From positions 43,446 to 107,445 of the forward strand of contig CALMFH010000153.1 in assembly GCA_937864925.1 (NCBI GenBank): 64,000 nucleotides of DNA, read 5' to 3'. The translations under genes and the position numbers were made by a program. Below, one piece after another: positions 52,596 to 61,476 of the stretch; the first letter of the stretch is position 1, and each line of letters starts with the position of its first letter. The notes below the pieces were generated by a model, which had not been told where the DNA came from, did not search any database, and was given only the letters and a program-made list of their open reading frames with translations. Source of the stretch: an uncultured Alphaproteobacteria bacterium. GTDB lineage: Bacteria > Pseudomonadota > Alphaproteobacteria > Rhizobiales > Ancalomicrobiaceae.

Positions 52596-54551
52596 ATGGC
52601 CACAAAAATGAAATTGACCGAAATTTCTGACTTCATCCACAGGTCGGATGGCAATTCGAATGCGACGGTGGATCTGTGGGCCGATTGCGGCGCGATCGTC
52701 CCGGACGTACTGACGGAATTCTACGCCTGCTTGTCCGACGTGCCTGCCTTCCGCCGACATCTGTCCTCCCCCGGCCAGATCGAGCGACTGAAGAAGGCCC
52801 AGGCCGAACATTGGCGTGCCCTCTTCGCGCCGACGCCGCCGGCCGACCAGGAGAGCCGCTCGGCACGCATCGGCGAGATCCACGTGAAGATCGGACTTCC
52901 GTCCGGCTGGTACATGGCGGGCTATGCCTTCCTGCTGAAGAAGCTCCTGCCGCACATCGCCGGCCGCCACCGCTTCTCGGCGAGCGCCCGCACCGCGTTG
53001 ATCGATCGGCTGATCGAGCGTGTCTTCACCGACATGATCCTCTCCAACACCGCCTACGAGAACCGGATCGATTCGGAACGCGCCGCCGAGGCGGCCGCCG
53101 ATGCCGACCTCGGCAACCTGCGCAATGCCGCCGGCATGGTCTCCGACGCCAACATCACCGCCATCCAGCTCGCCCATCTGACCCGCAACACGCGGATGGT
53201 GAATTCGTCGAGCCAGTCGATCTCGGCCGCCGCTGCGGAACTGGTCTCCTCGGTCGAGGAGATCGCGCGCTCGTCGGAGAGCGCCTCGCGCGACGCCGCC
53301 GAAACCGACGGCACCGTCGCCTTCGGCCGCGACGCCGTCGAGGAGGTGAACACCGCCATCGCCAACATCGCCGAGGCCGTCGCCGAGACCGCCGCCAACG
53401 TCGACGAACTCGCCGCCGCCTCCGATCAGATCGGCCAGATCCTGACGGTGATCGAAGGCATCGCCGGTCAGACCAATCTGCTCGCCCTCAACGCCACCAT
53501 CGAGGCGGCGCGCGCCGGCGAGGCCGGGCGCGGCTTCGCCGTGGTCGCCACCGAAGTGAAGAACCTCGCCGGCCAGACGGCGCGCTCGACCGAGGACATC
53601 AACCACCGTATCGCCGCGTTGCGCGCCGGCATGGCCGGCATCCTGTCGACCATGCAGCGTTCGACCACCGCCGTCGGCGAAGGGCGCACCGCCATCTCGC
53701 GGGCGGCCGAGACGATGGAGACCATCTCCACCCAGATCGGCAACGTCGCCCACAAGATGGCCGACATCTCCACCATCCTGTCGCAGCAGAAGTCGGCGTC
53801 CGCCGAGATCGCCGAGAGCGTCGACAAGGTCGCCGGCATGGCGGAGATGAACGAGGGCGTCATCCACGCGATGGCGGCCAAGATCCAGTCCAACAACGAC
53901 CGCTTCGGCGCCATGGCGAAGAACTGGTTCCGCGCCGATTCCGACCGTTCGCTGTGCGAGATGGCCAAGATCGACCACGTCTTCTTCAAGAAGCGGGTGG
54001 TCGACACCGTCGTCGGCCGCGACGGTTGGAAGGCCGAGGAGGTTCCCGATCATCACGGCTGCCGTCTCGGCAAGTGGTACGATTCGCTGCAACGATCCGA
54101 GTACAGGGCGCTGCCGGCCTATACCCGCCTGGTCGAGCCGCACCAGCGGGTCCACGCCGCCGGCCGTGCCGCCCTCGCCGCCCATGCCGCCGGCCGCGCC
54201 GACGAGGCCTATGCGGAAATGGACCGGCTCAACGAGGCGAGCGTCGAGGTGCTGGCGCTGCTCGATGAACTGTCGGTCGGCATCGGCGAGGTCGAACGCA
54301 CCGACGAACGCCGCGGCGACGGCCGGGAAGCGGTGGCGATCGCCGCCGAGATGACCATCGCCGGCGAAACGCGGCAGGTGAAGGTGACCGATCTCTCCGC
54401 CGGAGGTGCACGGATCGAGGGACTGCGGGCGCACGAGGTCGGTCAGACCCTCCGCCTGCGTCTCGCCGACGGCCGCCACTGCTCGGCCTGCGCCACCTGG
54501 GTGAACGGCGCCGAAGGCGGCGTCCGCTTCCTCGCCGAAGCGGCGGAGTGA
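52596..54551 (+). CDS. Soluble chemoreceptor with globin-sensor, CZB and PilZ domains
   Basis: A 651-residue methyl-accepting chemotaxis protein without transmembrane segments. Order: globin-coupled sensor (about 25-160) with proximal-histidine motif [17 protein letters not shown] (His96); MCP signalling coiled coil with hairpin tip [22 protein letters not shown] (about 288-310); CZB zinc-binding domain (about 455-530: His461, Cys489 in GCRLGKWY, His516/His520); PilZ domain (about 570-648) with RGDGR (573-577) and DLSAGGAR. Expected ligands are heme/oxygen, zinc and cyclic-di-GMP. It probably links aerotaxis to second-messenger state. ATG 52596; a second ATG four codons later is possible. Confidence 0.92.
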   Translation: MATKMKLTEISDFIHRSDGNSNATVDLWADCGAIVPDVLTEFYACLSDVPAFRRHLSSPGQIERLKKAQAEHWRALFAPTPPADQESRSARIGEIHVKIGLPSGWYMAGYAFLLKKLLPHIAGRHRFSASARTALIDRLIERVFTDMILSNTAYENRIDSERAAEAAADADLGNLRNAAGMVSDANITAIQLAHLTRNTRMVNSSSQSISAAAAELVSSVEEIARSSESASRDAAETDGTVAFGRDAVEEVNTAIANIAEAVAETAANVDELAAASDQIGQILTVIEGIAGQTNLLALNATIEAARAGEAGRGFAVVATEVKNLAGQTARSTEDINHRIAALRAGMAGILSTMQRSTTAVGEGRTAISRAAETMETISTQIGNVAHKMADISTILSQQKSASAEIAESVDKVAGMAEMNEGVIHAMAAKIQSNNDRFGAMAKNWFRADSDRSLCEMAKIDHVFFKKRVVDTVVGRDGWKAEEVPDHHGCRLGKWYDSLQRSEYRALPAYTRLVEPHQRVHAAGRAALAAHAAGRADEAYAEMDRLNEASVEVLALLDELSVGIGEVERTDERRGDGREAVAIAAEMTIAGETRQVKVTDLSAGGARIEGLRAHEVGQTLRLRLADGRHCSACATWVNGAEGGVRFLAEAAE

Positions 54552-54564
54552 GCCTTCATTCTGG

Positions 54565-54678
54565 GCTCATGAAATTCGGACTCGTCCGAATTTCACGAGC
54601 GTTACGGCCCGACCGGCCGACGCCCGTTCGGGCTCGCCTTCGTTCACGAAGTTTCGAACGGGTCGAAACTTCGTGAAC
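54565..54678. repeat. 114-bp double-hairpin element, copy 2 (inverted)
   Basis: Reverse-complement copy of the element at 33460-33573. Hairpin B (54565-54600) has one mismatched pair; hairpin A (54642-54678) is perfect here. The intervening segment GTTACGGCCCGACCGGCCG onward is the same as copy 1 on the opposite strand. It fills the gap between the convergent chemoreceptor and threonine dehydratase stops, leaving 13 and 7 bases, and can act as a two-way terminator. Confidence 0.85.
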
Positions 54679-54685
54679 TCCGGTC

Positions 54686-55930
54686 TCACACCCGCGCTTC
54701 CGGCCGCTCCAGGCGCTCGACCACGTAGTCGAGCGCTTCGAGCGCTGCGATGATCTCCTGGGCGTGCGCCCCGTCGCGGGTCTCGAACACCACGTCGAGA
54801 GTGGCGCCCTTGGCCGGCACCTTGAGGAAGGTGCGGTGGTGCTCGACCTCCAGGATGTTGGCGCCGAGCCGGCCGAGGATGGTGGTGATCTCGCCGAGCA
54901 CGCCCGGCCGATCCGGGATGATCAACCGGATGCCGACGATCTTCTCCTCGCGCGCCAGCTCGCGCACCATGATCGAGGAGAGGATGCGCGGATCGATGTT
55001 GCCGCCGGAAAGGATGAGCCCGACCTTGCGGGCGCGGAACCGCTCCGGGGCGGTCAGGAGCGCGGCCAGCGCCGCGCCGGCCGCGCCCTCCGCCATGGTC
55101 TTCTGCAGGGTCAGGTAGAGGTTGACCGCCCGTTCGATCTCGGCCTCCTCGACCAGGATCAGGTCGTCCATCGCCCGCCGGGCGATCTCCAGCGTCGTTC
55201 GCCCGACGCGCCGCACCGCGATGCCTTCGGCGAGCGTCGTGCCGCCGGCGTGGACCGGCAGGTCCTTCAGTTCCGCCCACATCGACGGATAGAGCCGGGT
55301 CTCGACCCCGACGATCTCGATGCGGGGGGCGAGCGCCTTGGTCACCACCGCGATGCCGCCGGCGAGCCCACCGCCGCCGACCGGCACGACGATGACGTCG
55401 AGGTCCGGCTTCACCTCGAGCATCTCCAGCGCCACCGTGCCCTGGCCGCGGATGATGTCGAAGTCGTCGTAGGGGTGGACGAAGACGAGCCCGTCGCGCG
55501 CCGCCAGCCGCTCCGCCTCGACCTCGGCCTCGGCGACCGTCTCGCCCGACAGCACCACATGGGCGCCGAAGCCGCGCGTCGCCGTCACCTTCACGTGCGG
55601 CGTCGTCTCCGGCATGACGATGGTCGAGGGGATGCCGAGCCGTGTGGCGTGATAGGCGACCGCCTGGGCGTGATTGCCGGCCGACATGGCGATGACGCCG
55701 CGCCGGCGCTCCGCCTCGCTCAGGCCGAGGAGCTTCGTCAGCGCCCCGCGTTCCTTGAAGGCATTGGTGACCTGCAGGTTCTCGTACTTGACCCAGACGT
55801 CGGCGCCGGTCAGCGCCGAGAGCCGCGGTGCGGGCAGGAACGGCGTCTTCATCACCACACCGGCGATCATCGCCGCGGCGTCCCGCACGTCGGCGAGGGT
55901 CGGCAGGCGGAGGTCGGCGGCGGCGGTCAT
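54686..55930 (-). CDS. ilvA: Threonine ammonia-lyase with ACT domain
   Basis: A 414-residue PLP enzyme deaminating threonine to 2-oxobutyrate. The PLP lysine lies in NAFKERGALTKL; the phosphate-binding loop is VGGGGLAGGIA. One C-terminal ACT domain (about 325-405, IRLIIPDRPGVLGEITTIL) suggests allosteric control. Length and single ACT domain fit the catabolic/short biosynthetic type. ATG 55928-55930; a long upstream in-frame extension is antisense-type arginine-rich sequence and is excluded. Confidence 0.9.
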   Translation of the reverse strand: MTAAADLRLPTLADVRDAAAMIAGVVMKTPFLPAPRLSALTGADVWVKYENLQVTNAFKERGALTKLLGLSEAERRRGVIAMSAGNHAQAVAYHATRLGIPSTIVMPETTPHVKVTATRGFGAHVVLSGETVAEAEVEAERLAARDGLVFVHPYDDFDIIRGQGTVALEMLEVKPDLDVIVVPVGGGGLAGGIAVVTKALAPRIEIVGVETRLYPSMWAELKDLPVHAGGTTLAEGIAVRRVGRTTLEIARRAMDDLILVEEAEIERAVNLYLTLQKTMAEGAAGAALAALLTAPERFRARKVGLILSGGNIDPRILSSIMVRELAREEKIVGIRLIIPDRPGVLGEITTILGRLGANILEVEHHRTFLKVPAKGATLDVVFETRDGAHAQEIIAALEALDYVVERLERPEARV

Positions 55931-55995
55931 GATCGGCCCCTGGGTTCGAGGAGAGGCCGATGATCTAGCCGAAAGTCGCGGGGGAGGCGAGGGGC

Positions 55996-56640
55996 TCACG
56001 CCGGCCGCAACAGCCGCGCCGCCACCTCCGTCGCACGGTCGGCGCTCGCCGCGATCTCCGCCGCCGCCGGCATGTCGCGCAGACCGAGCAGCATCTGGAT
56101 CTGCAGCGCACCGACCAGCACGTCGAAGTAGCTCGCCATCACCAGTTCGGCGTCCTGCGGCGCGACGAGGCCGTGTCCGACCGCCCGACGGATGAATTCC
56201 ACCGCGGAGCGTCGCACCCGGTCCGCCCCTTCCGCCTGCAACGCCTCGGAGAGATGGACCGATCGCGGCGCTTCGGCGATCGCCAGTCGATAGAGCCCGA
56301 CCCGACGCGGATCGAGGAATTCGGTGAGGAAGCGCCGGCCGAAGGTCCGCAGGATGGCGAGAAACGTCTCCCGGTCGGTCGGATCGCCGAACCGCGGATC
56401 GAGCGTCATGGTCTCGGTGTGGGTCGCCACCAGGGCCGCGGCCAGACCCTTCTTGCTGTCGAACAGGCGATAGAGGTCGCGCTTCGACACCCGCGCCCTC
56501 CTGGCGATCTCCAGCGTCGTCGCCGCCTCGTAGCCCTTCTCGGTGAAGACGCATCCGGCCGCGTCGAGGATCGCCGCCCGCCGCGCGCTCTCGCCGTCCC
56601 CCACCTCGCGACCCGCGTCGTCCGCCGCGTTCCGATCCAT
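55996..56640 (-). CDS. TetR-family transcriptional regulator
   Basis: A 214-residue regulator: TetR helix-turn-helix (about 22-70) AAILDAAGCVFTEKGYEAATTLEIARRARVSKRDLYRLFDSKKGL and a C-terminal TetR_C-like ligand domain with RTFGRRFLTEFLDPRRVGLYRL. The start is ATG 56638-56640 (MDRNAADD) behind AGAGGAGCCGAC. An in-frame codon at 56700 would run through the operator region. It is divergent from the CrtI-fusion gene with duplicated GGTACC operators between, so it most likely represses that gene and itself. Confidence 0.88.
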   Translation of the reverse strand: MDRNAADDAGREVGDGESARRAAILDAAGCVFTEKGYEAATTLEIARRARVSKRDLYRLFDSKKGLAAALVATHTETMTLDPRFGDPTDRETFLAILRTFGRRFLTEFLDPRRVGLYRLAIAEAPRSVHLSEALQAEGADRVRRSAVEFIRRAVGHGLVAPQDAELVMASYFDVLVGALQIQMLLGLRDMPAAAEIAASADRATEVAARLLRPA

Positions 56641-56661
56641 GTCGGCTCCTCTGAGAAAAAA

Positions 56662-56719
56662 CCGGTACCAATCGGTACCAAACTCTGTTACACCCTGCAA
56701 CGGTACTCATCGGTACCAT
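56662..56719. promoter_or_regulatory. Duplicated operator: two pairs of GGTACC at 10-base period
   Basis: Site A has GGTACC at 56664-56669 and 56674-56679 (CGGTACCAATCGGTACCA). Site B has GGTACT at 56702-56707 and GGTACC at 56712-56717 (CGGTACTCATCGGTACCA). The units are 38 bases apart. They occupy the intergenic region between the TetR gene and the oxidoreductase fusion, the natural place for TetR-family repression. Confidence 0.7.
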
Positions 56720-56763
56720 GCGCCGGCACCGCGACCGGCCGTCGAAGGTGGAGGGAGCGACAG

Positions 56764-58920
56764 ATGAAGACCTTTCTGACGGTGAAGCTCGGACTCCTCC
56801 CCGCCGTGGTGTTCTGGGTACTCGCCGGCGCCGGTCACGGCCGCCTCGGTCTCGTCCTCGGCGCCGTCCTCGGCGCAGCTGCGCTCGCCTGGAACCACAT
56901 GCGCGCCCTACGCCGGCCGATGGAGACCGCCTTCGCCGGCTTTCTGGTGCTCGCCGCGCTCGCCGATCTCGCCGGCGTCACGGACATCACCACTGTGAAG
57001 GCCGGTTCCTTCGCGGTGCTCGGGGTCACCGCGCTGTGGAGTTGCCGGCAGTGCCGTCCGTGGACCGCCGACTATGCCGCGAGCGCCTTCGGTGGCGCGG
57101 CCGAATCGCCGGTCTTCGTCGCCGTCAACATGGCGCTGTCGCTCTTGTGGGGTGTCGCCTTCCTCGGCCTCGCGGCGCTCATCGGCTTCGCTGCCGCGCC
57201 GGTCTGGTCGGCGATCCTCACCGGGCTCGGCGCTCTCGTCTCGATCTTCGGGCCGAAGCATCTGATCCGGATCGGCCTCGAACGTGCCATCCGGTCCCGC
57301 GAGACCTGGTCCTGGCCGAAGCCCGACCTCACGACGCCACGTCCCGAAGGAACCTTCGACGTCGCCGTCGTCGGCGCCGGCATGGGCGGGCTCGCCGCCG
57401 CCGCGCTCCTCGCCCGCGCCGGGCTGAAGGTGGTGGTCTGCGAGCATCACGTCGTGCCCGGCGGCTTCTGCCACACCTGGCTGCGCAAGGCCCGCCACCT
57501 CGGCGTCCCCCGCGTCTTCCGCTTCGACAGCGGCGTCCACGACATCTCCGGCGTCCGCCCGGGCGGCTCGATCAGCGGGCTCCTCGCCTTCCTCGGAGCG
57601 AACATCGAGTGGTCGCGCCTCGCCCATGCGGTCCACCACGCCGGCGCGACGGCGGCGATTCCCGAGGATTGGCGCGCCTATCGCGACGACCTCCGCGCCC
57701 GCTTCCCGGCGAGTGCGGCGGGCATCGACGCCGTCTTCGAGACGATGCGGACGATCGACGCCGACATCGAGGCGCTCGGCGCTGTCTCCCACGGCATTCC
57801 GTTACCGCCGAGCGATGTCGAGTCGATGCTCGCCTTCGCGCGCGATCATGCCGTCATGGTCCGCTGGATGGACCGCTCCTTCGCCGAACTCCTCGATGTC
57901 CATGCCATCGAACCGGCGGCGCGGGCCGAACTCCTGGCGCTCTCCGGCTATCTCACCGACCGGCCGGACGAACTGACGGCGCTGCAGATGGCGCCGCTGT
58001 TCGGCTATCGCTTCCACGGCGGCCATTACCCGAAGGGCGGGTCCGGCCGGCTCGGCGCCGAACTGGCGGCGGCGGTGCGTCGCCACGGCGGCGAGGTGGC
58101 GTTGAAGTCCGCGGTCGCCGAGATCCTGGTCGAGAACGGCCGGGCGAGCGGATTGCGCCTCGCCTCCGGTCGCCGCATCGCTGCGCGCGCCGTGATCTCC
58201 AACGCCGACTGGCGCCGGACCTTCCTCGATCTGGTGCCGGCGTCGGCGCTGCCGACCGGCTTCCGCGACACCGTCGCCGGGGCCGAGCCGGCGACCTCCG
58301 CCTTCATGGTCGGCCTCGGCCTCGTCGGGCCGCTCGATGTCGCGCCGATCACCTCGGTCGTCGGTGCGGACGGGCTCCAGGTCCACGCCGTCTCGCCGTC
58401 GCGCGTCGACCCGACCGCCGCACCCGCCGGCTACGCGACGCTCGAACTGATCACCCTGGTCCCGCAGAGCGACGCCGGTCGCTGGTTCGCCGACCCGAAC
58501 GCGGTCGACGATCCGGCGCACCGCGCCTCGCCCGACTATCTCGCTGCCCGCACCGCCTTCGGCGACCGCCTGATCGCCGCAGTGGAAGGGCTGGTGCCCG
58601 ATCTCGGAGACCGCATCGTCCTGCGCGTCGACGCCACCCCGGCGACCTTCGCCCGCTACGACCGGTCGAGCCGTGGTTCGATCTACGGTATCGCCGAGGC
58701 CGACCGACCGAAGGGGTGTCGCTCGCCGGTCCCGGGCCTGTGGATCGCCGGCGCCGCCGACATGGGACCGGGCGTCGAGGCGGCGATCATCTCCGGCGCC
58801 CGTGTCGCCGCCGACATCCTGCCCGACGTCTTCACCCGTCCCGCCGCCCCGGTCGTCGCGTCCGTGAGCGCGACCGACGCGGCGGAAGTGATCGACGTGT
58901 GCGAACTGGAACCGGCGTGA
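56764..58920 (+). CDS. Fusion of a polytopic membrane domain with a CrtI/CRTISO-type FAD oxidoreductase
   Basis: A 718-residue protein. Residues 1-170 contain about six hydrophobic segments (for example LLPAVVFWVLAGAG, AFAGFLVLAALADLAG, VNMALSLLWGVAFLGLAALI) in a small membrane domain I cannot name. Residues 197-700 are a phytoene-desaturase/carotenoid-isomerase/retinol-saturase-like flavoprotein: GAGMGGLAAAALLARAGLKV, a second-strand acid (CEHH), ARAVISNADWRRTFLD and PGLWIAGAADMGPGVEAAI. ATG 56764 follows GGAGGGAGCGACAG. It likely reduces, desaturates or isomerises a polyene or other lipid at the membrane. It is regulated by the divergent TetR protein. Confidence 0.87.
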   Translation: MKTFLTVKLGLLPAVVFWVLAGAGHGRLGLVLGAVLGAAALAWNHMRALRRPMETAFAGFLVLAALADLAGVTDITTVKAGSFAVLGVTALWSCRQCRPWTADYAASAFGGAAESPVFVAVNMALSLLWGVAFLGLAALIGFAAAPVWSAILTGLGALVSIFGPKHLIRIGLERAIRSRETWSWPKPDLTTPRPEGTFDVAVVGAGMGGLAAAALLARAGLKVVVCEHHVVPGGFCHTWLRKARHLGVPRVFRFDSGVHDISGVRPGGSISGLLAFLGANIEWSRLAHAVHHAGATAAIPEDWRAYRDDLRARFPASAAGIDAVFETMRTIDADIEALGAVSHGIPLPPSDVESMLAFARDHAVMVRWMDRSFAELLDVHAIEPAARAELLALSGYLTDRPDELTALQMAPLFGYRFHGGHYPKGGSGRLGAELAAAVRRHGGEVALKSAVAEILVENGRASGLRLASGRRIAARAVISNADWRRTFLDLVPASALPTGFRDTVAGAEPATSAFMVGLGLVGPLDVAPITSVVGADGLQVHAVSPSRVDPTAAPAGYATLELITLVPQSDAGRWFADPNAVDDPAHRASPDYLAARTAFGDRLIAAVEGLVPDLGDRIVLRVDATPATFARYDRSSRGSIYGIAEADRPKGCRSPVPGLWIAGAADMGPGVEAAIISGARVAADILPDVFTRPAAPVVASVSATDAAEVIDVCELEPA

Positions 58921-58924
58921 CCGC

Positions 58925-59812
58925 TCACTCGCCCTGGAGGAACTCGATGATGCCGGAGAAGTCCTTGCCCGCGTTGCCGGCGTCACAGAACAGCTTGTAG
59001 AGCTGCGCCGCTTCCGCCCCGAGCGGTGTCGCCTGACCGGCGGCGGAGGCCACGTCCTGAGCGAGCTTCAGGTCCTTCAGCATCATCGCCGCAGCGAAGC
59101 CGGGGGCGTAGTCGCGATTGGCCGGCGACGTCGGCACCGGCCCCGGCACCGGGCAGTAGCTGGTCAGCGACCAGCACTGACCCGAGGCGGTGGACGAGAT
59201 GTCGAACAGCTTCTGCTCGTCGAGCCCGAGCTTGCGGGCGAGCGCGAAGCCCTCGCACACCGCGATCATCGAGATGCCGAGGATCATGTTGTTGCAGATC
59301 TTCGCCGCCTGACCGGCACCCGCCGCACCGGCATGGACGATGGTCTTGCCCATCTTCTCGAGGAACGGCTTCGCCGCCGCGAAGCCGGGATCGGTGCCGC
59401 CGACCATGAAGGTCAGGGTACCCGCCGTCGCCCCGCCGGTACCGCCGGAGACCGGCGCGTCGACGAAGACGAACCCTTTCTCGGCGCCGAGCTTGGCCAC
59501 CGCGCGCGCCGCCTCGACGGCGATGGTGGAGCTGTCGATGCACAGCGTTCCCGGCGCGGCATGGGCGAAGACGCCGTCGGCGCCGCCGTAGACCGCTTCG
59601 ACGTGCCGGCCCTCCGGCAGCATCGACACCACCACCTCGGCGCCCCGGACCGCCTCGGCCACCGACTTCGCCGATGTGCCGCCGGCGGCGAGGAAGCGCG
59701 CCATGCTGTCGGTCGAGAGGTCGAAGCCCGCCACCGTGTGCCCGGCCTTGACCAGATTGGCGGCCATCGGCCCACCCATGTTGCCGAGCCCGATGAATGC
59801 GATCGTCGCCAT
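58925..59812 (-). CDS. mmsB: 3-Hydroxyisobutyrate dehydrogenase
   Basis: A 295-residue NAD-dependent enzyme oxidising 3-hydroxyisobutyrate to methylmalonate semialdehyde in valine catabolism. Features: IAFIGLGNMGGPMAANLVKAGH, DAPVSGGTGGATAGTL, catalytic lysine in GQAAKICNNMILGISM, and the MmsB-specific FDISSTASGQCWSLTSYCPVPG. ATG 59810-59812 with GGAGGACGAC. It is the last gene of a valine operon; its stop is only 4 bases from the convergent oxidoreductase fusion. Confidence 0.95.
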   Translation of the reverse strand: MATIAFIGLGNMGGPMAANLVKAGHTVAGFDLSTDSMARFLAAGGTSAKSVAEAVRGAEVVVSMLPEGRHVEAVYGGADGVFAHAAPGTLCIDSSTIAVEAARAVAKLGAEKGFVFVDAPVSGGTGGATAGTLTFMVGGTDPGFAAAKPFLEKMGKTIVHAGAAGAGQAAKICNNMILGISMIAVCEGFALARKLGLDEQKLFDISSTASGQCWSLTSYCPVPGPVPTSPANRDYAPGFAAAMMLKDLKLAQDVASAAGQATPLGAEAAQLYKLFCDAGNAGKDFSGIIEFLQGE

Positions 59813-59888
59813 GTCGTCCTCCCTGATCGACCCGTCGCGGGCCGTATCGTCCGTCGTTCCTCGCGGCGCCGGTCGGCGCCGGCGTCGG

Positions 59889-60353
59889 TCATGCCGTCTC
59901 CGAACCCCGTCGCCGCTTGCGTACTTCGCGATCGGCGCGCTCCGCCAGGAAGAACAGCGCCAGATAGATCGTCACCGAGACCACCTGGACGATGGTCCAC
60001 GGACCGGTCCAGCCGAAGATCCCGGCATACCCGGTGTGGATGATGACGCGGGCGAAGGTCACCACCAGCCAAGTGGCCGTGCCCCAGGCCGAGCCCAGCC
60101 ACAGGCCGACGGCGGCGACCGGGTCGAGCGCCGCGAAGAACAGCACCGCGCCCTGCCGTGGCAGATTGGTCCGCCCGGGATCGTCGATCGGCGGCACCAC
60201 CCCGATGATCGCCGCCCATTCCCAGAGCGCCCAGCCGAGATAGGCGAGCGACATCGCCTTCAGATAGACGTCGTGCGCGATGCGCCAGCGAGGCCGCGCC
60301 GGTTCGACCGTGGTGGGGAAATGCGGTGCGCCGATCGTCTCGATCCGTGCCAT
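59889..60353 (-). CDS. Small membrane protein, function unknown
   Basis: A 154-residue protein with about four hydrophobic segments (AMSLAYLGWALWEWAAIIGV, GAVLFFAALDPVAAVGLWLG, TATWLVVTFARVIIHTGYAGI, IVQVVSVTIYLALFFLA) and a basic C-terminus. It resembles uncharacterised rhizobial membrane proteins; I cannot assign a family with certainty. ATG 60351-60353. It lies inside the valine operon, 20 bases after the hydrolase gene stop and 76 before mmsB, so it is probably co-transcribed, perhaps by chance of location. Confidence 0.78.
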   Translation of the reverse strand: MARIETIGAPHFPTTVEPARPRWRIAHDVYLKAMSLAYLGWALWEWAAIIGVVPPIDDPGRTNLPRQGAVLFFAALDPVAAVGLWLGSAWGTATWLVVTFARVIIHTGYAGIFGWTGPWTIVQVVSVTIYLALFFLAERADREVRKRRRGSETA

Positions 60354-60373
60354 CAGGGTGCCCGGCCTCCCGC

Positions 60374-61438
60374 TCACACCGGCGCGAAGGCGAGATCGCC
60401 GCGCGCCGGCACGGTGGTGAAATGTGCCTCGATCGCGTCTGGCGCGATCTCCTCGAACCTCGCCGGCCGCCAGTCGGGCGCGTTGTCGCGGTCGATCAGC
60501 ACCGAGCGGACGCCTTCGTAGAAGTCGTGGCCGGCGAGAATGTGGGTGACGATGCGGAACTCGATCCGCATGCACTCCTCGAAGGAGAGAGAACCGCCGA
60601 TCCTGACCTGATGCAAGGCGACGGATACCGAGGTCGGTGATTTGGTGCGAATTCCGGCCGCCGTGGCACGGGCCCATGCCGCATCCGGTCCGGTCTCCGC
60701 CTCGAGGCGGGCGAGAATCGCCGCCGCATCGTCGCCGACGAAGAGCCGATCGATCGCCCCCCGCGCCGCCGCGAGCGGCGCCACGCCGGGATCCTGGTCG
60801 AACGCGGCGAGAACCGGGGTCGGATCGTCGACCTCGCACAGGGCGGCGAGCAGATCTCCCATCCGCGCCGACGGCACGAAATGGCCGAGGAAGCCGACAT
60901 GGAGGCAGTCCGCCGCCTTAAGTCGCCCACCGGTCATGGCGAGATAGGCGCCGGTCTCGCCGGGCATCCGCGACAGCATGTGGGTGCCGCCGACGTCGGG
61001 GAAGAAGCCGATGGAGACTTCCGGCATGGCGAAGAGCGTCTTCTCCGAACCGACCCGGAACGGCGCATGGGCGGACAAGCCCACACCGCCGCCCATGCAG
61101 ATGCCGTCGATCAGCGAGGTGAAGGGCTTGGGGTAGCGGTGGATGGTGCGGTTGAGGACGTATTCCTCGTGGAAGAAGTCGGTGAGCGCCGGGTCGCCGG
61201 CTTTTCCCATGTCGTGGATGCGCCGAATGTCGCCGCCGGCACAGAACGCCTTCTCGCTCGACGAGGTCAGCACCACGTGGGCGATGCTCGCGTCGGCCTT
61301 CCACGCGTCGATCTGCCGCTGCATCGCCTCGACCATGGGAAGCGTCAGCGCGTTCAGCGCCTTCGGCCGGTCGAGGATCACCACGCCGGCGCGGCCACGC
61401 TTCTCGAAACGGATCTCGTCGGTCGAATGGTCGGTCAT
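60374..61438 (-). CDS. 3-Hydroxyisobutyryl-CoA hydrolase (enoyl-CoA hydratase/isomerase family)
   Basis: A 354-residue crotonase-fold enzyme. ILDRPKALNALTLPM, KAFCAGGDIRRIHD, the oxyanion block DGICMGGGVGLSAHAPFRVGSE, and ALFAMPEVSIGFFPDVGGTHMLSRMPG are characteristic of HIBCH-type hydrolases; the PE..IG.FPD.GG..FL pattern separates them from simple hydratases. It frees 3-hydroxyisobutyrate from its CoA ester, between the acyl-CoA dehydrogenase and MmsB steps. ATG 61436-61438. Confidence 0.92.
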   Translation of the reverse strand: MTDHSTDEIRFEKRGRAGVVILDRPKALNALTLPMVEAMQRQIDAWKADASIAHVVLTSSSEKAFCAGGDIRRIHDMGKAGDPALTDFFHEEYVLNRTIHRYPKPFTSLIDGICMGGGVGLSAHAPFRVGSEKTLFAMPEVSIGFFPDVGGTHMLSRMPGETGAYLAMTGGRLKAADCLHVGFLGHFVPSARMGDLLAALCEVDDPTPVLAAFDQDPGVAPLAAARGAIDRLFVGDDAAAILARLEAETGPDAAWARATAAGIRTKSPTSVSVALHQVRIGGSLSFEECMRIEFRIVTHILAGHDFYEGVRSVLIDRDNAPDWRPARFEEIAPDAIEAHFTTVPARGDLAFAPV

Positions 61439-61476
61439 CTCGGCTCCGGATGCGGCATCGGCAAAGGGCAGGGGGG

